Of a DNA stretch of 64,000 bases, positions 36,469 to 46,028 are shown in pieces. The stretch is from Blastococcus sp. TBT05-19. GTDB taxonomy: Bacteria; Actinomycetota; Actinomycetes; Mycobacteriales; Geodermatophilaceae. The stretch lies in NCBI RefSeq assembly GCF_003319095.1, contig NZ_QOHI01000004.1, positions 372,001 through 436,000 of the forward strand. The letters run 5' to 3'. How positions within the stretch are numbered: the first letter of the stretch is position 1; the number at the start of each line of letters is the position of its first letter. A program made the translations under genes and the position numbers. Under the pieces are notes generated by a model. That model saw only the letters and a program-made list of their open reading frames with translations. It was not told the DNA's origin and searched no databases.

Positions 36469-37794
36469 TCAGCTCGCGCGACGGCGCAGCCGGGCGCCCA
36501 TCGCGACGTGCAGCGGCCGCAGCACCACGCCGTCGCGCGCCAGGCGCGCCCGCAGCTCGCGCCGGTGGCGGACCACCCCGGCCAGCCCGATCGCCCAGAA
36601 CAGGTACTGGACCGCGAACGCCGCCCGGAACGCGTCCAGGTCGTAGGCCGTGGAGCCGCCCGGGGTGAGCAGGTCCAGGACCGCCCCGACCGCCAGGATC
36701 GTGAGCAGCGAGGCGACGAAGCCCCCGACGTTGACCACGCCGCTGGCGCTGCCGTGCCGCTCCACCGGGTTCTCCGTACGGGCGTAGTCGAAGCCGATCA
36801 TCGACCCGGGACCGTTCGTGCCCAGCACGACGACGAGCAGCACCAGGAGCCACAGCGGCGACCGCCCCGGCCACAGCAGGACGACGGTCCAGGCGGTCAC
36901 GGTGGCGAGGAGGATGCCGAAGACCAGCACCGACCGGCGCAGCGGCCAGCGCGCGCAGAGCCGCCCCAGCGCCGGGCCGACACCCATGCCGACCAGGACC
37001 AGGAGCGTGAGCAGGCCGGCCGCCGTCCCCGGCGTCAACCCCTGGCCGACGACGAGGAACGGATAGCCCCACAGCAGCGCGAACACCGTGCCGGAGAACT
37101 GCGTGACCAGGTGGGTGTAGAGGCCGATGCGGGTGCCCGGCTCCCGCCAGGTGTCCAGCAGACCCTGGCGCAGCTCGGCCATCCCGGGCGGGACCGGCCG
37201 GGGCGTGCCCTCGGGTGCGTCGCGCAGGGCCACCAGCACGAGGACGCCGACCAGCACGCCGGTCGCCGCCGCCCCGAGGAACGTCGCCGTCCACGACGTC
37301 GAGTGCAGCAGCGCCACCAGCGGGTAGGCGGCCACGATCGAGCCGATCTGCCCGAGGATGCCGGTCAGCTGCGTGACCAGCGGCGCCGCGGTACCCGGGA
37401 ACCAGAAGGAGACGACGCGCAGCACGCTGATGAACGTCATCGCGTCACCGGCGCCCACCAGCACGCGGGCGGCGATCGCGGTCGGCACGTCCTCGGCCAG
37501 CGCCAGCACCAGCTGCCCCGCGGCCATGGTCCCCGCGCCGGCCATGATCATGCGGCGGGAGCCGAACCGGTCCAGCGCCACCCCCACCGGCACCTGGAAC
37601 GCGGCGTAGACCGCCAGCTGGAGCACCAGGAACAGCGAGACCGCCGACGCGCCCGCCGAGAAGCGCTCCTGCGCGTCGACCGCGGCCACCCCGAGCGAGG
37701 AGCGGTGGAACACCGCGACGCCGTAGGCCAGCAGGCCCACGACCCACATCGCGTAGGCGCGGGCCGGTGGGCGGGTTCCGGGCACGGAGGTCAC
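36469..37794 (-). CDS. Major facilitator superfamily transporter
   Basis: About 441 residues with 12 membrane helices. Helix 1 is AMWVVGLLAYGVAVFHRSSLG, the loop 2-3 region LDRFGSRRMIM carries the MFS motif A remnant (G-x3-D-R-x-G-R-R), and VLVGAGDAMTFISVLRVVSFWFP follows. It resembles the sugar-phosphate/nitrate-nitrite type without clear substrate residues. The start is uncertain: GTG at 37794 (used) or GTG at 37824, neither with a well-spaced ribosome site. It diverges from a TetR gene 91 bases away, its likely repressor. Confidence 0.83.
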   Translation of the reverse strand: MTSVPGTRPPARAYAMWVVGLLAYGVAVFHRSSLGVAAVDAQERFSAGASAVSLFLVLQLAVYAAFQVPVGVALDRFGSRRMIMAGAGTMAAGQLVLALAEDVPTAIAARVLVGAGDAMTFISVLRVVSFWFPGTAAPLVTQLTGILGQIGSIVAAYPLVALLHSTSWTATFLGAAATGVLVGVLVLVALRDAPEGTPRPVPPGMAELRQGLLDTWREPGTRIGLYTHLVTQFSGTVFALLWGYPFLVVGQGLTPGTAAGLLTLLVLVGMGVGPALGRLCARWPLRRSVLVFGILLATVTAWTVVLLWPGRSPLWLLVLLVVVLGTNGPGSMIGFDYARTENPVERHGSASGVVNVGGFVASLLTILAVGAVLDLLTPGGSTAYDLDAFRAAFAVQYLFWAIGLAGVVRHRRELRARLARDGVVLRPLHVAMGARLRRRAS

Positions 37795-37870
37795 CCAGGA
37801 ACGACGCCCCGGCGGGCCCGACACTTCCTCGACGGCGGATGAGATGCGTCACCGGAGGGTCGCGCGCAAC

Positions 37871-37876
37871 TAGAGT
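37871..37876 (+). promoter_or_regulatory. -10 element of the TetR gene
   Basis: TAGAGT lies nine bases before the ATG at 37886, so the mRNA would have almost no leader, and no ribosome site is present. The -35 is not clear. No strong operator palindrome was found in the 91-base spacer. Confidence 0.4.
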
Positions 37877-37885
37877 CCCTCGCCG

Positions 37886-38518
37886 ATGAACAACCTGGTC
37901 GACCTCACCGACGACCCGGCCGTGGACGACGGGCAGCGTCGCGGCCGGATCCTCTGGGCGCTCGCCACCTGCATGGCCGAGAAGGGTTACCAGGCGACCA
38001 CGATCGCCGACATCGCGCGCGAGGGCCGCGTGTCGAAGACGATCGTCTACGCCCACTTCCAGGACAAGGAGCAGTGCCTCCTCGAGCTGTACACCCGCGC
38101 CAACGACAAGGTCCTCGAGACCGTGCGCCGGGCGCAGGACGAGGCGCGGGCGGCGGGGCTCCCGTGGCGGGACCGGCTGCGCGCGGGCATCGGCGCCTAC
38201 CTGGAGACGCTGGCCGCCGGCCCGGCCGTGGCCTGGGCGGCGCTCGTGGAGGTGCAGGCCGCCGGTCCCCGGGCGCGGGCGCTGCGCCGCACGGTCATCG
38301 ACCGCTACGTCGACCTCATCTGCGACGTCGCGTCCGGCCTGGCCCGGGAGCACCCCGCCGACGTGCGCCCGGTCGGCCGCGAGCTCGTGCTGGCCGCCGT
38401 CGGCGGGATGAACGAGCTGATGCTGGCCCGGGTCGAACGCGGCGAGACGGCCCGGCTCCCGGAGGACGTGCCGGCCGCGGCCGACATCCTCATCGGCCTG
38501 CTCGAGCAACGCGCCTGA
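37886..38518 (+). CDS. TetR-family regulator
   Basis: 210 residues. The helix-turn-helix is ATTIADIAREGRVSKTIVYAHFQDKEQCLLELY (about residues 38-70), followed by a helical ligand domain ending in DVPAAADILIGLLEQRA. Divergent from the MFS transporter gene, it probably represses that gene in the manner of efflux regulators. Its start lies just after a -10 element. It converges on the GT-C gene with a 15-base gap. Confidence 0.87.
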   Translation: MNNLVDLTDDPAVDDGQRRGRILWALATCMAEKGYQATTIADIAREGRVSKTIVYAHFQDKEQCLLELYTRANDKVLETVRRAQDEARAAGLPWRDRLRAGIGAYLETLAAGPAVAWAALVEVQAAGPRARALRRTVIDRYVDLICDVASGLAREHPADVRPVGRELVLAAVGGMNELMLARVERGETARLPEDVPAAADILIGLLEQRA

Positions 38519-38533
38519 CGGCGGCCCACCCGC

Positions 38534-40414
38534 TCAGCGGATCGCGATGTTCCCCACGACGCCCGCACGGACGCACAGGACGAGATCCGCGGTGCCGCTG
38601 GTGACGACCAGCTCGTCGCCGCCGCTGACGAAGCGCAGGTAGACGGTGTTCGCCCCCTGCCGCACCGGGGCCTCCACGGTCTGGGATCCCAGGGTCACGG
38701 TGATCGTGCCGTCGCGGTCGGCCTCGTACTCGAGTTCCGCCGTCCAGACCCAGTCGAACAACGGCGCGTCCAGCGGGACGTCGACCGCGCTCCCGGCCGG
38801 CACCGCCCACCCGCAACCGGCCACGGGCCCGCCGGACAGCCGGATGCCACCGTCCACGAACGCCGGCCGCATCCGCCCGGCGTCGTCGAGCATCCGCAGC
38901 TCGTGCGTGGAGCCGGCGAAGGTCGGCCGGTCCTCCAGCGGGCCGAACACCTTGGAGGCCTCGTTCCACGGCGTCATCAGGCTCCACACCAGGTGGTCGG
39001 CCACCGCCTGGTCGAGCAGGGGTTCGTCGCCGGCGGCCGCCAGCGACTCCTTCGCCGTCGCCAAGTACGGCTTGGACGGCTCGGTCTCCCACACGTCCAT
39101 GTAGCCGATCGTCGACCACGCCGAGCTGGCGACGAAGGCGGCGGCCGACACCCCGAGCGCCACCCGCCGCGCCCGCGCCGCGCCCGGCCGCCGCGCCGCC
39201 CGGTCCGCGAGCCGCCCGATCAGCGCCCGGGTCCGGCTCGAACCCGGCTCCGGGCGGTGGAGGGGCAGGACCAGCAGCACCGCGACCACGACGGCGGCGA
39301 TCACCACCTCGGCGGCGAAGTAGCGGTAGGCCAGCGGCAGGACGTTGGAGACCCCGAAGGCGGCCCGCCCGGCTCCGACCAGGAGCGTGCCGGCGAAGAA
39401 GTAGCCGGCGGCGAGCAGCCAGAGCCACGCCGCGCCGCGGCGGCGCAGCACGGTCCACCCGACCAGCAGACCCAGCAGGACCAGGCTCGCCGTCACCGCG
39501 GTCGGCGACGGGTCGGCGGCCGGTGAGTTCGCGATGTTCGCCCAGCGCCAGGGGCCGCCGAAGAGCGCGGGCACGAAGCTGCGCACGGTGATGACGGTCA
39601 GCTCGCCGATCTGGCCCAGCGTCGCCGAACCGACCGCCTCGGAGGGGACGGCCAGGGTGAAGGTCGCGAACCAGGCGGCGAGGACCGCCATGGCACCGAG
39701 CCACAGCGCCCGTCCGCGCACCCAGGCGTCCCGGAGCGGCGTCGCCACGCCCTCGCCGTGCAGCAGGACCGCCGCGAGGACGAACGCGAACGGCACGATG
39801 AGCACCGCCCGCTCGTAGAACAGCAGGGTGATCACGAGCGCCACCGTGCCCGTGAGCGCGTACCGCCGACGGCGGGTGCGCACGAGGAGGACCGCGTCGG
39901 CGGCGATCCACGCCAGGCCGATCTGCAGCGGGAGCGAGTTCATGGCGGCGGCCCACCAGACGTAGGCGCCTAGGATCAACGGGCTGAAGAGGTAGACCGC
40001 CAGCGGTACCAGGAGGCGCGGACGGTCCCCCATCAGCACGCGCAGCAACCGCAGCACCGCGAGCGCGCCCGCCGCCGAGAGCGCGACCATCACGACGGCG
40101 AAGGGACCCCACTCGAGCGGGAAGAGCCGGTAGAGGACCCCGTGCAGCAGCATCGCGCCGGGCATGAAGTGCCCCCCGCGGTCCTCCACCAGGTACTCGG
40201 AGGACAGCAGCGGCATCTCGAGGGCCTGGCTGCCGTAGAGGAAGTCGTCCTGGAACAGCTCCCGCTCGGACGCCATCCAGGCGCGCAGGACGAGGTGGGA
40301 GAGGATGAGCAGCGCCGCGCCGACGAACACGGGACGACGGCCCGTCCAGCGCCGCATCGTCGCCACGGGCACCTCGGCGCCGGGTCGCTCAGGACGCGCC
40401 TCCGAGCGCTCCAT
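38534..40414 (-). CDS. GT-C type membrane glycosyltransferase-like protein
   Basis: 626 residues. About ten membrane helices run to residue 395, and a C-terminal extracytoplasmic beta-rich domain covers about 430-626. The first outer loop reads ASERELFQDDFLYGSQALEMPLL, where the Asp pair FQDDF resembles the catalytic acidic motif of GT-C/GT39-like enzymes that use polyprenyl-phosphate sugars. RGGHFMPG and FYERAVLIVPF are further conserved-looking points. I do not recognise a named family. The ATG at 40414 follows AGGTGGA; a GTG at 40441 is possible. It borders the envelope glycan locus. Confidence 0.72.
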   Translation of the reverse strand: MERSEARPERPGAEVPVATMRRWTGRRPVFVGAALLILSHLVLRAWMASERELFQDDFLYGSQALEMPLLSSEYLVEDRGGHFMPGAMLLHGVLYRLFPLEWGPFAVVMVALSAAGALAVLRLLRVLMGDRPRLLVPLAVYLFSPLILGAYVWWAAAMNSLPLQIGLAWIAADAVLLVRTRRRRYALTGTVALVITLLFYERAVLIVPFAFVLAAVLLHGEGVATPLRDAWVRGRALWLGAMAVLAAWFATFTLAVPSEAVGSATLGQIGELTVITVRSFVPALFGGPWRWANIANSPAADPSPTAVTASLVLLGLLVGWTVLRRRGAAWLWLLAAGYFFAGTLLVGAGRAAFGVSNVLPLAYRYFAAEVVIAAVVVAVLLVLPLHRPEPGSSRTRALIGRLADRAARRPGAARARRVALGVSAAAFVASSAWSTIGYMDVWETEPSKPYLATAKESLAAAGDEPLLDQAVADHLVWSLMTPWNEASKVFGPLEDRPTFAGSTHELRMLDDAGRMRPAFVDGGIRLSGGPVAGCGWAVPAGSAVDVPLDAPLFDWVWTAELEYEADRDGTITVTLGSQTVEAPVRQGANTVYLRFVSGGDELVVTSGTADLVLCVRAGVVGNIAIR

Positions 40415-40621
40415 GACCGGCGATCCACCTGCAGAAGCCACTGTTCTCCCATCGGGTCAGCCGACGGAGTGTAGACACGCGCAGGTCTCGAAAGGCAGGA
40501 ATGCCGGGAACGGGCCCCCGAGCTGGTGAGACGCCGTTCCTCCGCGCGGGTGGGGCGGCTGTCGGTCACCGGCCGGTTTTCGTACGCTTCCCGGGTCCTG
40601 CCCCGCGGAGATGGAGCTCGT

Positions 40622-41842
40622 GTGACCGCATCGGCCACGCTCGACGGCGGCCCCGCCGCCCGCACCGAACGCTCCTTCCCCGCACTGGACGGCATGCGCG
40701 TCCTCGCCGCGACGGCGGTGGTGATGACCCACGCGGCGTTCTGGACCGGCACGGACGCCGCCGCGCCGGTCGACCGCGCCCTCGCCCGGCTGGACGTCGG
40801 CGTCGCCATCTTCTTCGTGCTGTCCGGCTTCCTCCTGGGGCGGCCGTTCTTCCTCGCCGCCGCGGAGGGCCGCGCCGCACCTCGCGCCGCCGCCTACCTG
40901 TGGCGCCGGGCCCTGCGCATCCTGCCCGCCTACTGGCTGGCCGTGTCCCTCGCGCTCGCCTTCCTGCCCGGCAACGCCGCGGCGGGGGTGGGCGACTGGG
41001 TGCGGCACCTGCTGCTCGTGCAGATCTACGACGACCGCCCCGACGGCGAGGCGCTGACCCACCTCTGGAGCATGTGCACCGAGGTGAGCTTCTACCTGGT
41101 GCTGCCCTGGCTGGCCGCCGGCCTCCTGCGGCTCGCCGGCCCGGCGTGGCGGCCGGGACGGGTGCTCGCGGGCCTCGGCGGGCTGGCCGTCCTCAGCTGG
41201 CTCTGGGTGGGGCTGGCCTGGCAGCTGCAGTCGTTCGGCAGCACGGTGCACCTCTGGCTCCCTGCGCACCTCGGGTGGTTCGCCGGCGGGATGGCGCTCG
41301 CCGTCCTCACCGTCAGCGACCGCGCGTGGCCGGTCCTCCGGGTGGCGCGGGAGCTCGCCTCGAGCCTCTGGACCTGCTGGGCACTGGCCGCCGGCCTCTT
41401 CTGGGTCGCCTGCAGCCCCGTCGCCGGCCCGCTCGGGCTCGACTCGCCCACGTGGGTGGAGGCGGTCGTCAAGAACGCCCTGTACCTGGCGATCGGCGTG
41501 CTGCTCGTCGGGCCGCTCGTCCTGCGCGCCCGGCCGGCCGGCGCCACCGGGCAGCTGCTCGCCGGCCCTCCGGCACGCATGCTGGCCGAGATCTCCTACG
41601 GCCTGTTCCTCTTCCACATGCCGGTGCTGGTCAGCATCTACTACCTGCTCGGCTGGGCCCCGTTCACCGGGCCGTTCTCCTTCGTGGTCGTCCTCGCCTG
41701 GCTGGGCGGCGCCCTGCTGGCGACGGCCGCCTACCTGCTGCTGGAACGGCCCGCGCGTCGGCTGCGCTCGCTGGTGCCGGCGTCCGGCCCGCGTCGGCGC
41801 GGCCGCCGGGCAGGAGCGCCGAGGGCACCAGCGAGACGGTGA
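40622..41842 (+). CDS. Acyltransferase 3 family membrane protein
   Basis: 406 residues with about ten membrane helices. The N-terminus RSFPALDGMRVLAATAVVMTHAAFW carries the family pattern with the conserved His, followed by FFVLSGFLLGRPF and LWSMCTEVSFYLVLPWL. Members transfer acyl groups (acetyl, succinyl) onto sugars of extracellular glycans. The GTG at 40622 follows CGGAGATGGAG. Its last 179 bases overlap the end of the convergent aftD-like frame; the real helices end near LLLERPARRLR, just inside the overlap. M. tuberculosis Rv0228, in the same neighbourhood as Rv0227c, is the same family. Confidence 0.87.
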   Translation: MTASATLDGGPAARTERSFPALDGMRVLAATAVVMTHAAFWTGTDAAAPVDRALARLDVGVAIFFVLSGFLLGRPFFLAAAEGRAAPRAAAYLWRRALRILPAYWLAVSLALAFLPGNAAAGVGDWVRHLLLVQIYDDRPDGEALTHLWSMCTEVSFYLVLPWLAAGLLRLAGPAWRPGRVLAGLGGLAVLSWLWVGLAWQLQSFGSTVHLWLPAHLGWFAGGMALAVLTVSDRAWPVLRVARELASSLWTCWALAAGLFWVACSPVAGPLGLDSPTWVEAVVKNALYLAIGVLLVGPLVLRARPAGATGQLLAGPPARMLAEISYGLFLFHMPVLVSIYYLLGWAPFTGPFSFVVVLAWLGGALLATAAYLLLERPARRLRSLVPASGPRRRGRRAGAPRAPARR

Positions 41843-44800
41843 CCGCAGCGAGCGCGGTCGACGCCAGCACCTGACGCACCGGCTCGAGATCGGCGCCGAG
41901 GACCAGCAACCCACCCCCGGCGAGCAGGCAGGCGACGGTCACCACCGTGAGCACCGCGGTGCGCCTCGTCGGGACGAGGACGGCGACGGCGGCCAGGACC
42001 GCCGCGGCGAGCAGCGCCCAGTACCCGCCGATCACGCCGAGCAGCAGCACCGCGCCGACCGCGGGGAGGACGCCTGCGGACGGACGGCGCACCCTGCCCG
42101 CCGGGAGCTGGCTGCCCGGCGCGGGTACCCGCGCGGGCAGCCGCGCCAGCAGGGCCAGGCCGACGACGGCCACGGCACCGGCGAGGAGTGCCGCGCTGTA
42201 CGGGCCGCCGGGCCCGAACGTCAGCTCGACCGTCCCGGGCCCGCCCGCGGGGAGCACGTAGCCCTGCTGCCACCCGTCGACCTGGACCGCGGCCAGCGGC
42301 ACCCCGTTCAGGGTCGCCCGCCATCCGTCGTTGACGTTCTCCGGCACGACGAGCAGCGTGCTCGCGGCCCGGGCACCGACCCCCAGCTCTCTGTACTCGG
42401 CTTCCCAGCGCACGACGTCGACCGCGCCGCGGGGCTCGGGCGGGCCGGACACGGTCGAGGTCCGCAGGGTCGCGGACTCCACGGTGAACTCCGGGGAGCT
42501 CTCGGCGACGAGATCGTGCCGCCCCGCCCCCAGGACGAGCTCCGCGGGACCGCAGAGGGCCGGCTGCAGCGGTGCCAGGGCCAGCAGCTCACCCACCGTG
42601 GACCGCAGCGAGGTCTCGTACCGGGCGCCGTCGACCACGACGTCGGGCCCCTCGCCGCACGGCAGCTCCACCGCGGCATCGCGATCGAGACGGGGGACCC
42701 CGGCGATCTCCAGCTCGCTGACGCCGACCCCGAGCTCGACGGCCTCGCCGGTGTAGGTGTCGATGCTGGTCAGCTTCACGCGGTCGAGGAACTCGACGGT
42801 CAGCGTGTCGGTGGTGAGAGCGGGGAAGGACCCGTTGCCCCACCGGTCGAGGGTGACCAGGCGCTCGATCCCGCCGCCGGACACCGCGACGATCGCGGGA
42901 CGGGCGGCGGCGGTGCCCTCGGTGTAGCGCAGCCGGATGTCCGAGACCTGCCGCGGGGTCGGCCAGCTCACGGTGAGGCGCTCGCGGGTACCGGGTTCGG
43001 ACAGCCAGGTCGTCCGGGGATCGCCGTCCACGGCCGCCCAGGGGCCGGCCACCGGGTCCGGCACCAGCGTGCCGTTGGCCTCCGCGCGGACGCCGGGGGA
43101 CGCGGCTGCGACGAGGGCGTCGAGGGCCGCCCCGGGCCGGGGTCGCACGGTGAGCGACAGGTCGTAGCCGGCCGACGACGGCACCCGGAAGCTGCGGTGC
43201 AGCCCCTGCGGCTCCTCCGCCGCGGTGACCAGCGACGGGGTGCACCGGGCTCGACCGTCGGCGTGCGTCACGCAGCCGTACGTGGCCGGGTTGGCGGCGT
43301 CGAACGCGAAGCCCGCGACTCCCGCGCTGCCGGGACGGGGGGCGGGCACCTCCACCGACCGCGAGACCTGCAGGCCCGGGATCGTCACCTCGGCCAGCCC
43401 GAACGTCACCTCGCCCACCGGGCCCGGTTCGGGCTCCGCGGCGATCCGGACGGACCGCGTCGTGCCCTCGGGCAGCCGGACGCGGACGGTCCGCCTGCCC
43501 TCCTCGAGGTCGACGGTCACGCTGCCGGCGTCGGTGACGACCCGCAGCTGCGGAGGCGGCGCGGCGACGGTCTGCTCGTCGAACCGCACCGTGACCACGC
43601 CGCCGGGCAGCGGCCGGTCCAGCTCGATCCGCCACTCGTCGGGGGCCGGCTCCCCGTACCGGGGAGCCGGCCGCCACGCGGTCGAAGGATCGCCGTCGAC
43701 CGCGGCGAACGGCTGCTCCCCGGGCCGGACGCCCTGGGGGTTGTCGGCGTCGGCCCCGGAGGAGGACGCCGAGACGGTGGCGCCGAAGATCCGGACGACG
43801 GACTCGTTGGCGGCGTGGTCGTCGAGCAGGTAGTCGCGGGCCGGGCGGTCCAGCCGCTGCGGGTCGTCCTCCGTCATCCCGGCCGAGGCCGCTCCGGTGA
43901 TGACTCCGGGGTTGCGCTCCCGCCGCACCAGCGCGTCGCTGACCAGCGTCGCGCCCAGCGGTTCGGGGTTGTCGCCGGCGACGATCGCGGGCCGGTCCTG
44001 CAGCAGGCCGTGCTCCTCGAGCGCCAGGACCGCGTCGGGGCCTCCGACCACCTCCACGGCGTCCTCCAGCGGAACGGTCCAGGCGGCGGGCGGCGGGGCC
44101 CCGATCGCGTAGATCTCGACGGCCGGGACCGGGGCGTCGATGCGCCCGTCGCTGATCGTCGGGAAGAGGCCGCCGCCGGCGAACAGCTCCGGACCGAAAC
44201 CTGCGACCCGCACGATGCCCGGCGAGCCCGCCAGCGCCTGGTGCACCTGGGCCAGCCGCGACGACCTCGCGGCCGGGGCGTCGAGGTCGTTGCGCACCAC
44301 CACGTGGGAGTAGCCGGAGCGGGCGAGGAAGCGCGTCAACGCCTCGGAGCCCTCGCCCCGTCCCAGTCGGTCCTCGATGACGTCCACGGCGCGGATGTGA
44401 CCGGTGGGCGTGAGCGGGATGGCGTTGCGCACGTCCCACTCGGACTCGGCCAGCGGCTGGAGCGGCTCGTCCGACGTCGAGCCCCAGAGGTAGGTGCCGA
44501 ACGACGTCGCCGGGACGAGCAGCGCCCGCCCGCTGTCGCGCTGGTCCCCGAGCCAGGTGGCCGTCTCCTGCCAGTAGCCCGGGATGTCGAGGAAACCGGT
44601 CGGTGGCGTGAGGCGGCCCGCGACCGCCGGCTGAGCGGTTCCGGCGACCCCGGCGACGATCAGCGCGACCGTGGCCGCGCCGGTCAGCCGCACGGCGGAC
44701 CCCCACCACCGGCGCCCGGCCCCCGGTCCGGCAGTCACGGTGGCGGGCCGGGTCGCTGCCCGGAGCAGCACGGCCAGCAGGTGCACGGCTCCCAGCGCCA

Positions 44801-45992
44801 GCGGGAGCCGCAGCACCGGATCGAACTTGTGCACGTTCCGCAAGGGCGCGAGCGCGCCGTCGAGGAGCTCGTTGATCGCTCCGGCGCCCGCGCCGGCGAC
44901 GGTGCCCACGTGCCCGGCCGACACCAGGGCGACGCCGGTCAGCAGGCCGAGCACCAGCCACCGCCGGTGCGGGAGGTCCCGCCGCAGCAGCGCCGCCACG
45001 CCGGCGGTGGCCACCACGAGGCTGGCGGCGACCGGCAGGGCCGCGTGCAGCAGGTCGAATCCGGCCGGCCAGGACGGTCCGCGCAGGCCGCCCAGGCCAG
45101 CGAGCCACTGCGTGGTCCCGCGGAGCACCTGCACCAGCTCGGTGCCGGCCGTCGTGATCGCCGCCGTCTCGATGTAGTCGAGGAACGGCGGGCTGTACCG
45201 GCCCAGCAGGAGCAGGGGGACGAGCCACCAGGCGGTCGCCAGTGCGACCGACAGCACCCACCAGCCGATCAGGCGCCGCTTCCGCGGACCGGACGGCAGC
45301 ATCAGCAGCCACAGCGCCGCGAGCGGCAGGACGGCTGACGTCGCGACCGCGTTCACCCCACCGACGCAGAAGACGGCGAGCCCGGAGAGGGCTGCGGCAC
45401 GACGCGGCGACCCTTCCCGGGCCGCGGTCACGAGCGGGATCAGCACCCATGGGGCCAGGGCCATGGGCAGGACCTCGATCGAGGTCAGGCCGATGCCGCT
45501 GATCATGCGGGGGGCGAGCGCGTACGCGAGACCACCCACCAGGCGGGTCCCCGGGGTACCCAGCCCCAGCCGGTCCGCGAGCCGGACCACGCCGTAGAAG
45601 GCGACGCTCAGCAGCACCGCCCACCACAGCCGCTGCACCACCCAGGTGGGGATGCCCAGGAGGTTGCCCGCCGCGAAGAACGGGCCCATCGGGAAGAGGT
45701 ATCCGTAGGCCTGGTTCTGCACCTGGCCGGCGTAGCCCTCCGGCTCCCACAGCTGCAGGGCCCGGCCGAGGAACGCCAGCGGGTCGACGGCGAGGTCGAG
45801 CTTCGTGTCGGCGACCACCCGGCCCGGCTGCTGGGTGAGGACCAGACCCAGGAAGCCCAGGTACACCGCCACCAGGCGCGCCCGCTCGAGCAGGCGCGAG
45901 CCGGACCGTGCGGGCGGGCCGGTCGGTCCGGGGAACGGGACGGAGCCCGCCGGACGGTGTCCGGCGGGCTCCGTGGTGACGATGCTTGCCAT
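41664..45992 (-). CDS. aftD: AftD-like alpha-(1->3)-arabinofuranosyltransferase
   Basis: 1442 residues, like mycobacterial AftD (about 1400). N-terminal GT-C module: about 12 helices to residue 440, with the acidic first loop VVADTKLDLAVDPLAF and the LAYALAPRMISGIGLTSIEVLPMALAPW block. The long outer part has two discoidin-like carbohydrate modules (near PFAAVDGDPSTAWRP and PWAAVDGDPRTTWLS), then about four C-terminal helices. AftD adds branching arabinofuranose from decaprenyl-phosphate-arabinose. AGGACCC precedes the ATG. A 16-bp hairpin lies in codons 7-18, and the last 50 residues are low complexity over the convergent acyltransferase gene. Confidence 0.88.
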   Translation of the reverse strand: MASIVTTEPAGHRPAGSVPFPGPTGPPARSGSRLLERARLVAVYLGFLGLVLTQQPGRVVADTKLDLAVDPLAFLGRALQLWEPEGYAGQVQNQAYGYLFPMGPFFAAGNLLGIPTWVVQRLWWAVLLSVAFYGVVRLADRLGLGTPGTRLVGGLAYALAPRMISGIGLTSIEVLPMALAPWVLIPLVTAAREGSPRRAAALSGLAVFCVGGVNAVATSAVLPLAALWLLMLPSGPRKRRLIGWWVLSVALATAWWLVPLLLLGRYSPPFLDYIETAAITTAGTELVQVLRGTTQWLAGLGGLRGPSWPAGFDLLHAALPVAASLVVATAGVAALLRRDLPHRRWLVLGLLTGVALVSAGHVGTVAGAGAGAINELLDGALAPLRNVHKFDPVLRLPLALGAVHLLAVLLRAATRPATVTAGPGAGRRWWGSAVRLTGAATVALIVAGVAGTAQPAVAGRLTPPTGFLDIPGYWQETATWLGDQRDSGRALLVPATSFGTYLWGSTSDEPLQPLAESEWDVRNAIPLTPTGHIRAVDVIEDRLGRGEGSEALTRFLARSGYSHVVVRNDLDAPAARSSRLAQVHQALAGSPGIVRVAGFGPELFAGGGLFPTISDGRIDAPVPAVEIYAIGAPPPAAWTVPLEDAVEVVGGPDAVLALEEHGLLQDRPAIVAGDNPEPLGATLVSDALVRRERNPGVITGAASAGMTEDDPQRLDRPARDYLLDDHAANESVVRIFGATVSASSSGADADNPQGVRPGEQPFAAVDGDPSTAWRPAPRYGEPAPDEWRIELDRPLPGGVVTVRFDEQTVAAPPPQLRVVTDAGSVTVDLEEGRRTVRVRLPEGTTRSVRIAAEPEPGPVGEVTFGLAEVTIPGLQVSRSVEVPAPRPGSAGVAGFAFDAANPATYGCVTHADGRARCTPSLVTAAEEPQGLHRSFRVPSSAGYDLSLTVRPRPGAALDALVAAASPGVRAEANGTLVPDPVAGPWAAVDGDPRTTWLSEPGTRERLTVSWPTPRQVSDIRLRYTEGTAAARPAIVAVSGGGIERLVTLDRWGNGSFPALTTDTLTVEFLDRVKLTSIDTYTGEAVELGVGVSELEIAGVPRLDRDAAVELPCGEGPDVVVDGARYETSLRSTVGELLALAPLQPALCGPAELVLGAGRHDLVAESSPEFTVESATLRTSTVSGPPEPRGAVDVVRWEAEYRELGVGARAASTLLVVPENVNDGWRATLNGVPLAAVQVDGWQQGYVLPAGGPGTVELTFGPGGPYSAALLAGAVAVVGLALLARLPARVPAPGSQLPAGRVRRPSAGVLPAVGAVLLLGVIGGYWALLAAAVLAAVAVLVPTRRTAVLTVVTVACLLAGGGLLVLGADLEPVRQVLASTALAAVTVSLVPSALLPGGRADAGRTPAPASAADARAVPAAGRRPSPAGRRPARRGRPRRRTAR
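45940..45974 (-). terminator. Perfect 16-bp hairpin inside the first codons of aftD
   Basis: Arms 45940-45955 and 45959-45974 (ACGGAGCCCGCCGGAC and its exact complement) close on a three-base loop. It is as strong as any terminator in the window yet lies 18 bases inside the aftD frame. It may be the real end of the upstream transcript, an attenuator, or a sign that translation begins later. Confidence 0.5.
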
Positions 45993-46003
45993 GGGTCCTC
46001 ACC

Positions 46004-46022
46004 GCGGGGACGACGTCCCCGC
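46004..46022 (-). terminator. Hairpin between the DUF3068 gene and aftD
   Basis: GCGGGGAC (46004-46011) and GTCCCCGC (46015-46022) pair perfectly over eight bases with a three-base loop, six bases after the DUF3068 stop. It is followed 30 bases on by the larger hairpin within aftD. Confidence 0.5.
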
Positions 46023-46028
46023 CGGGGT

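Noticed and set aside
40507-40540. GGAACGG/CCGTTCC inverted repeat before the acyltransferase gene
   Set aside because: Arms of seven bases with a 20-base spacer are easily met by chance in this composition; no second copy was seen.
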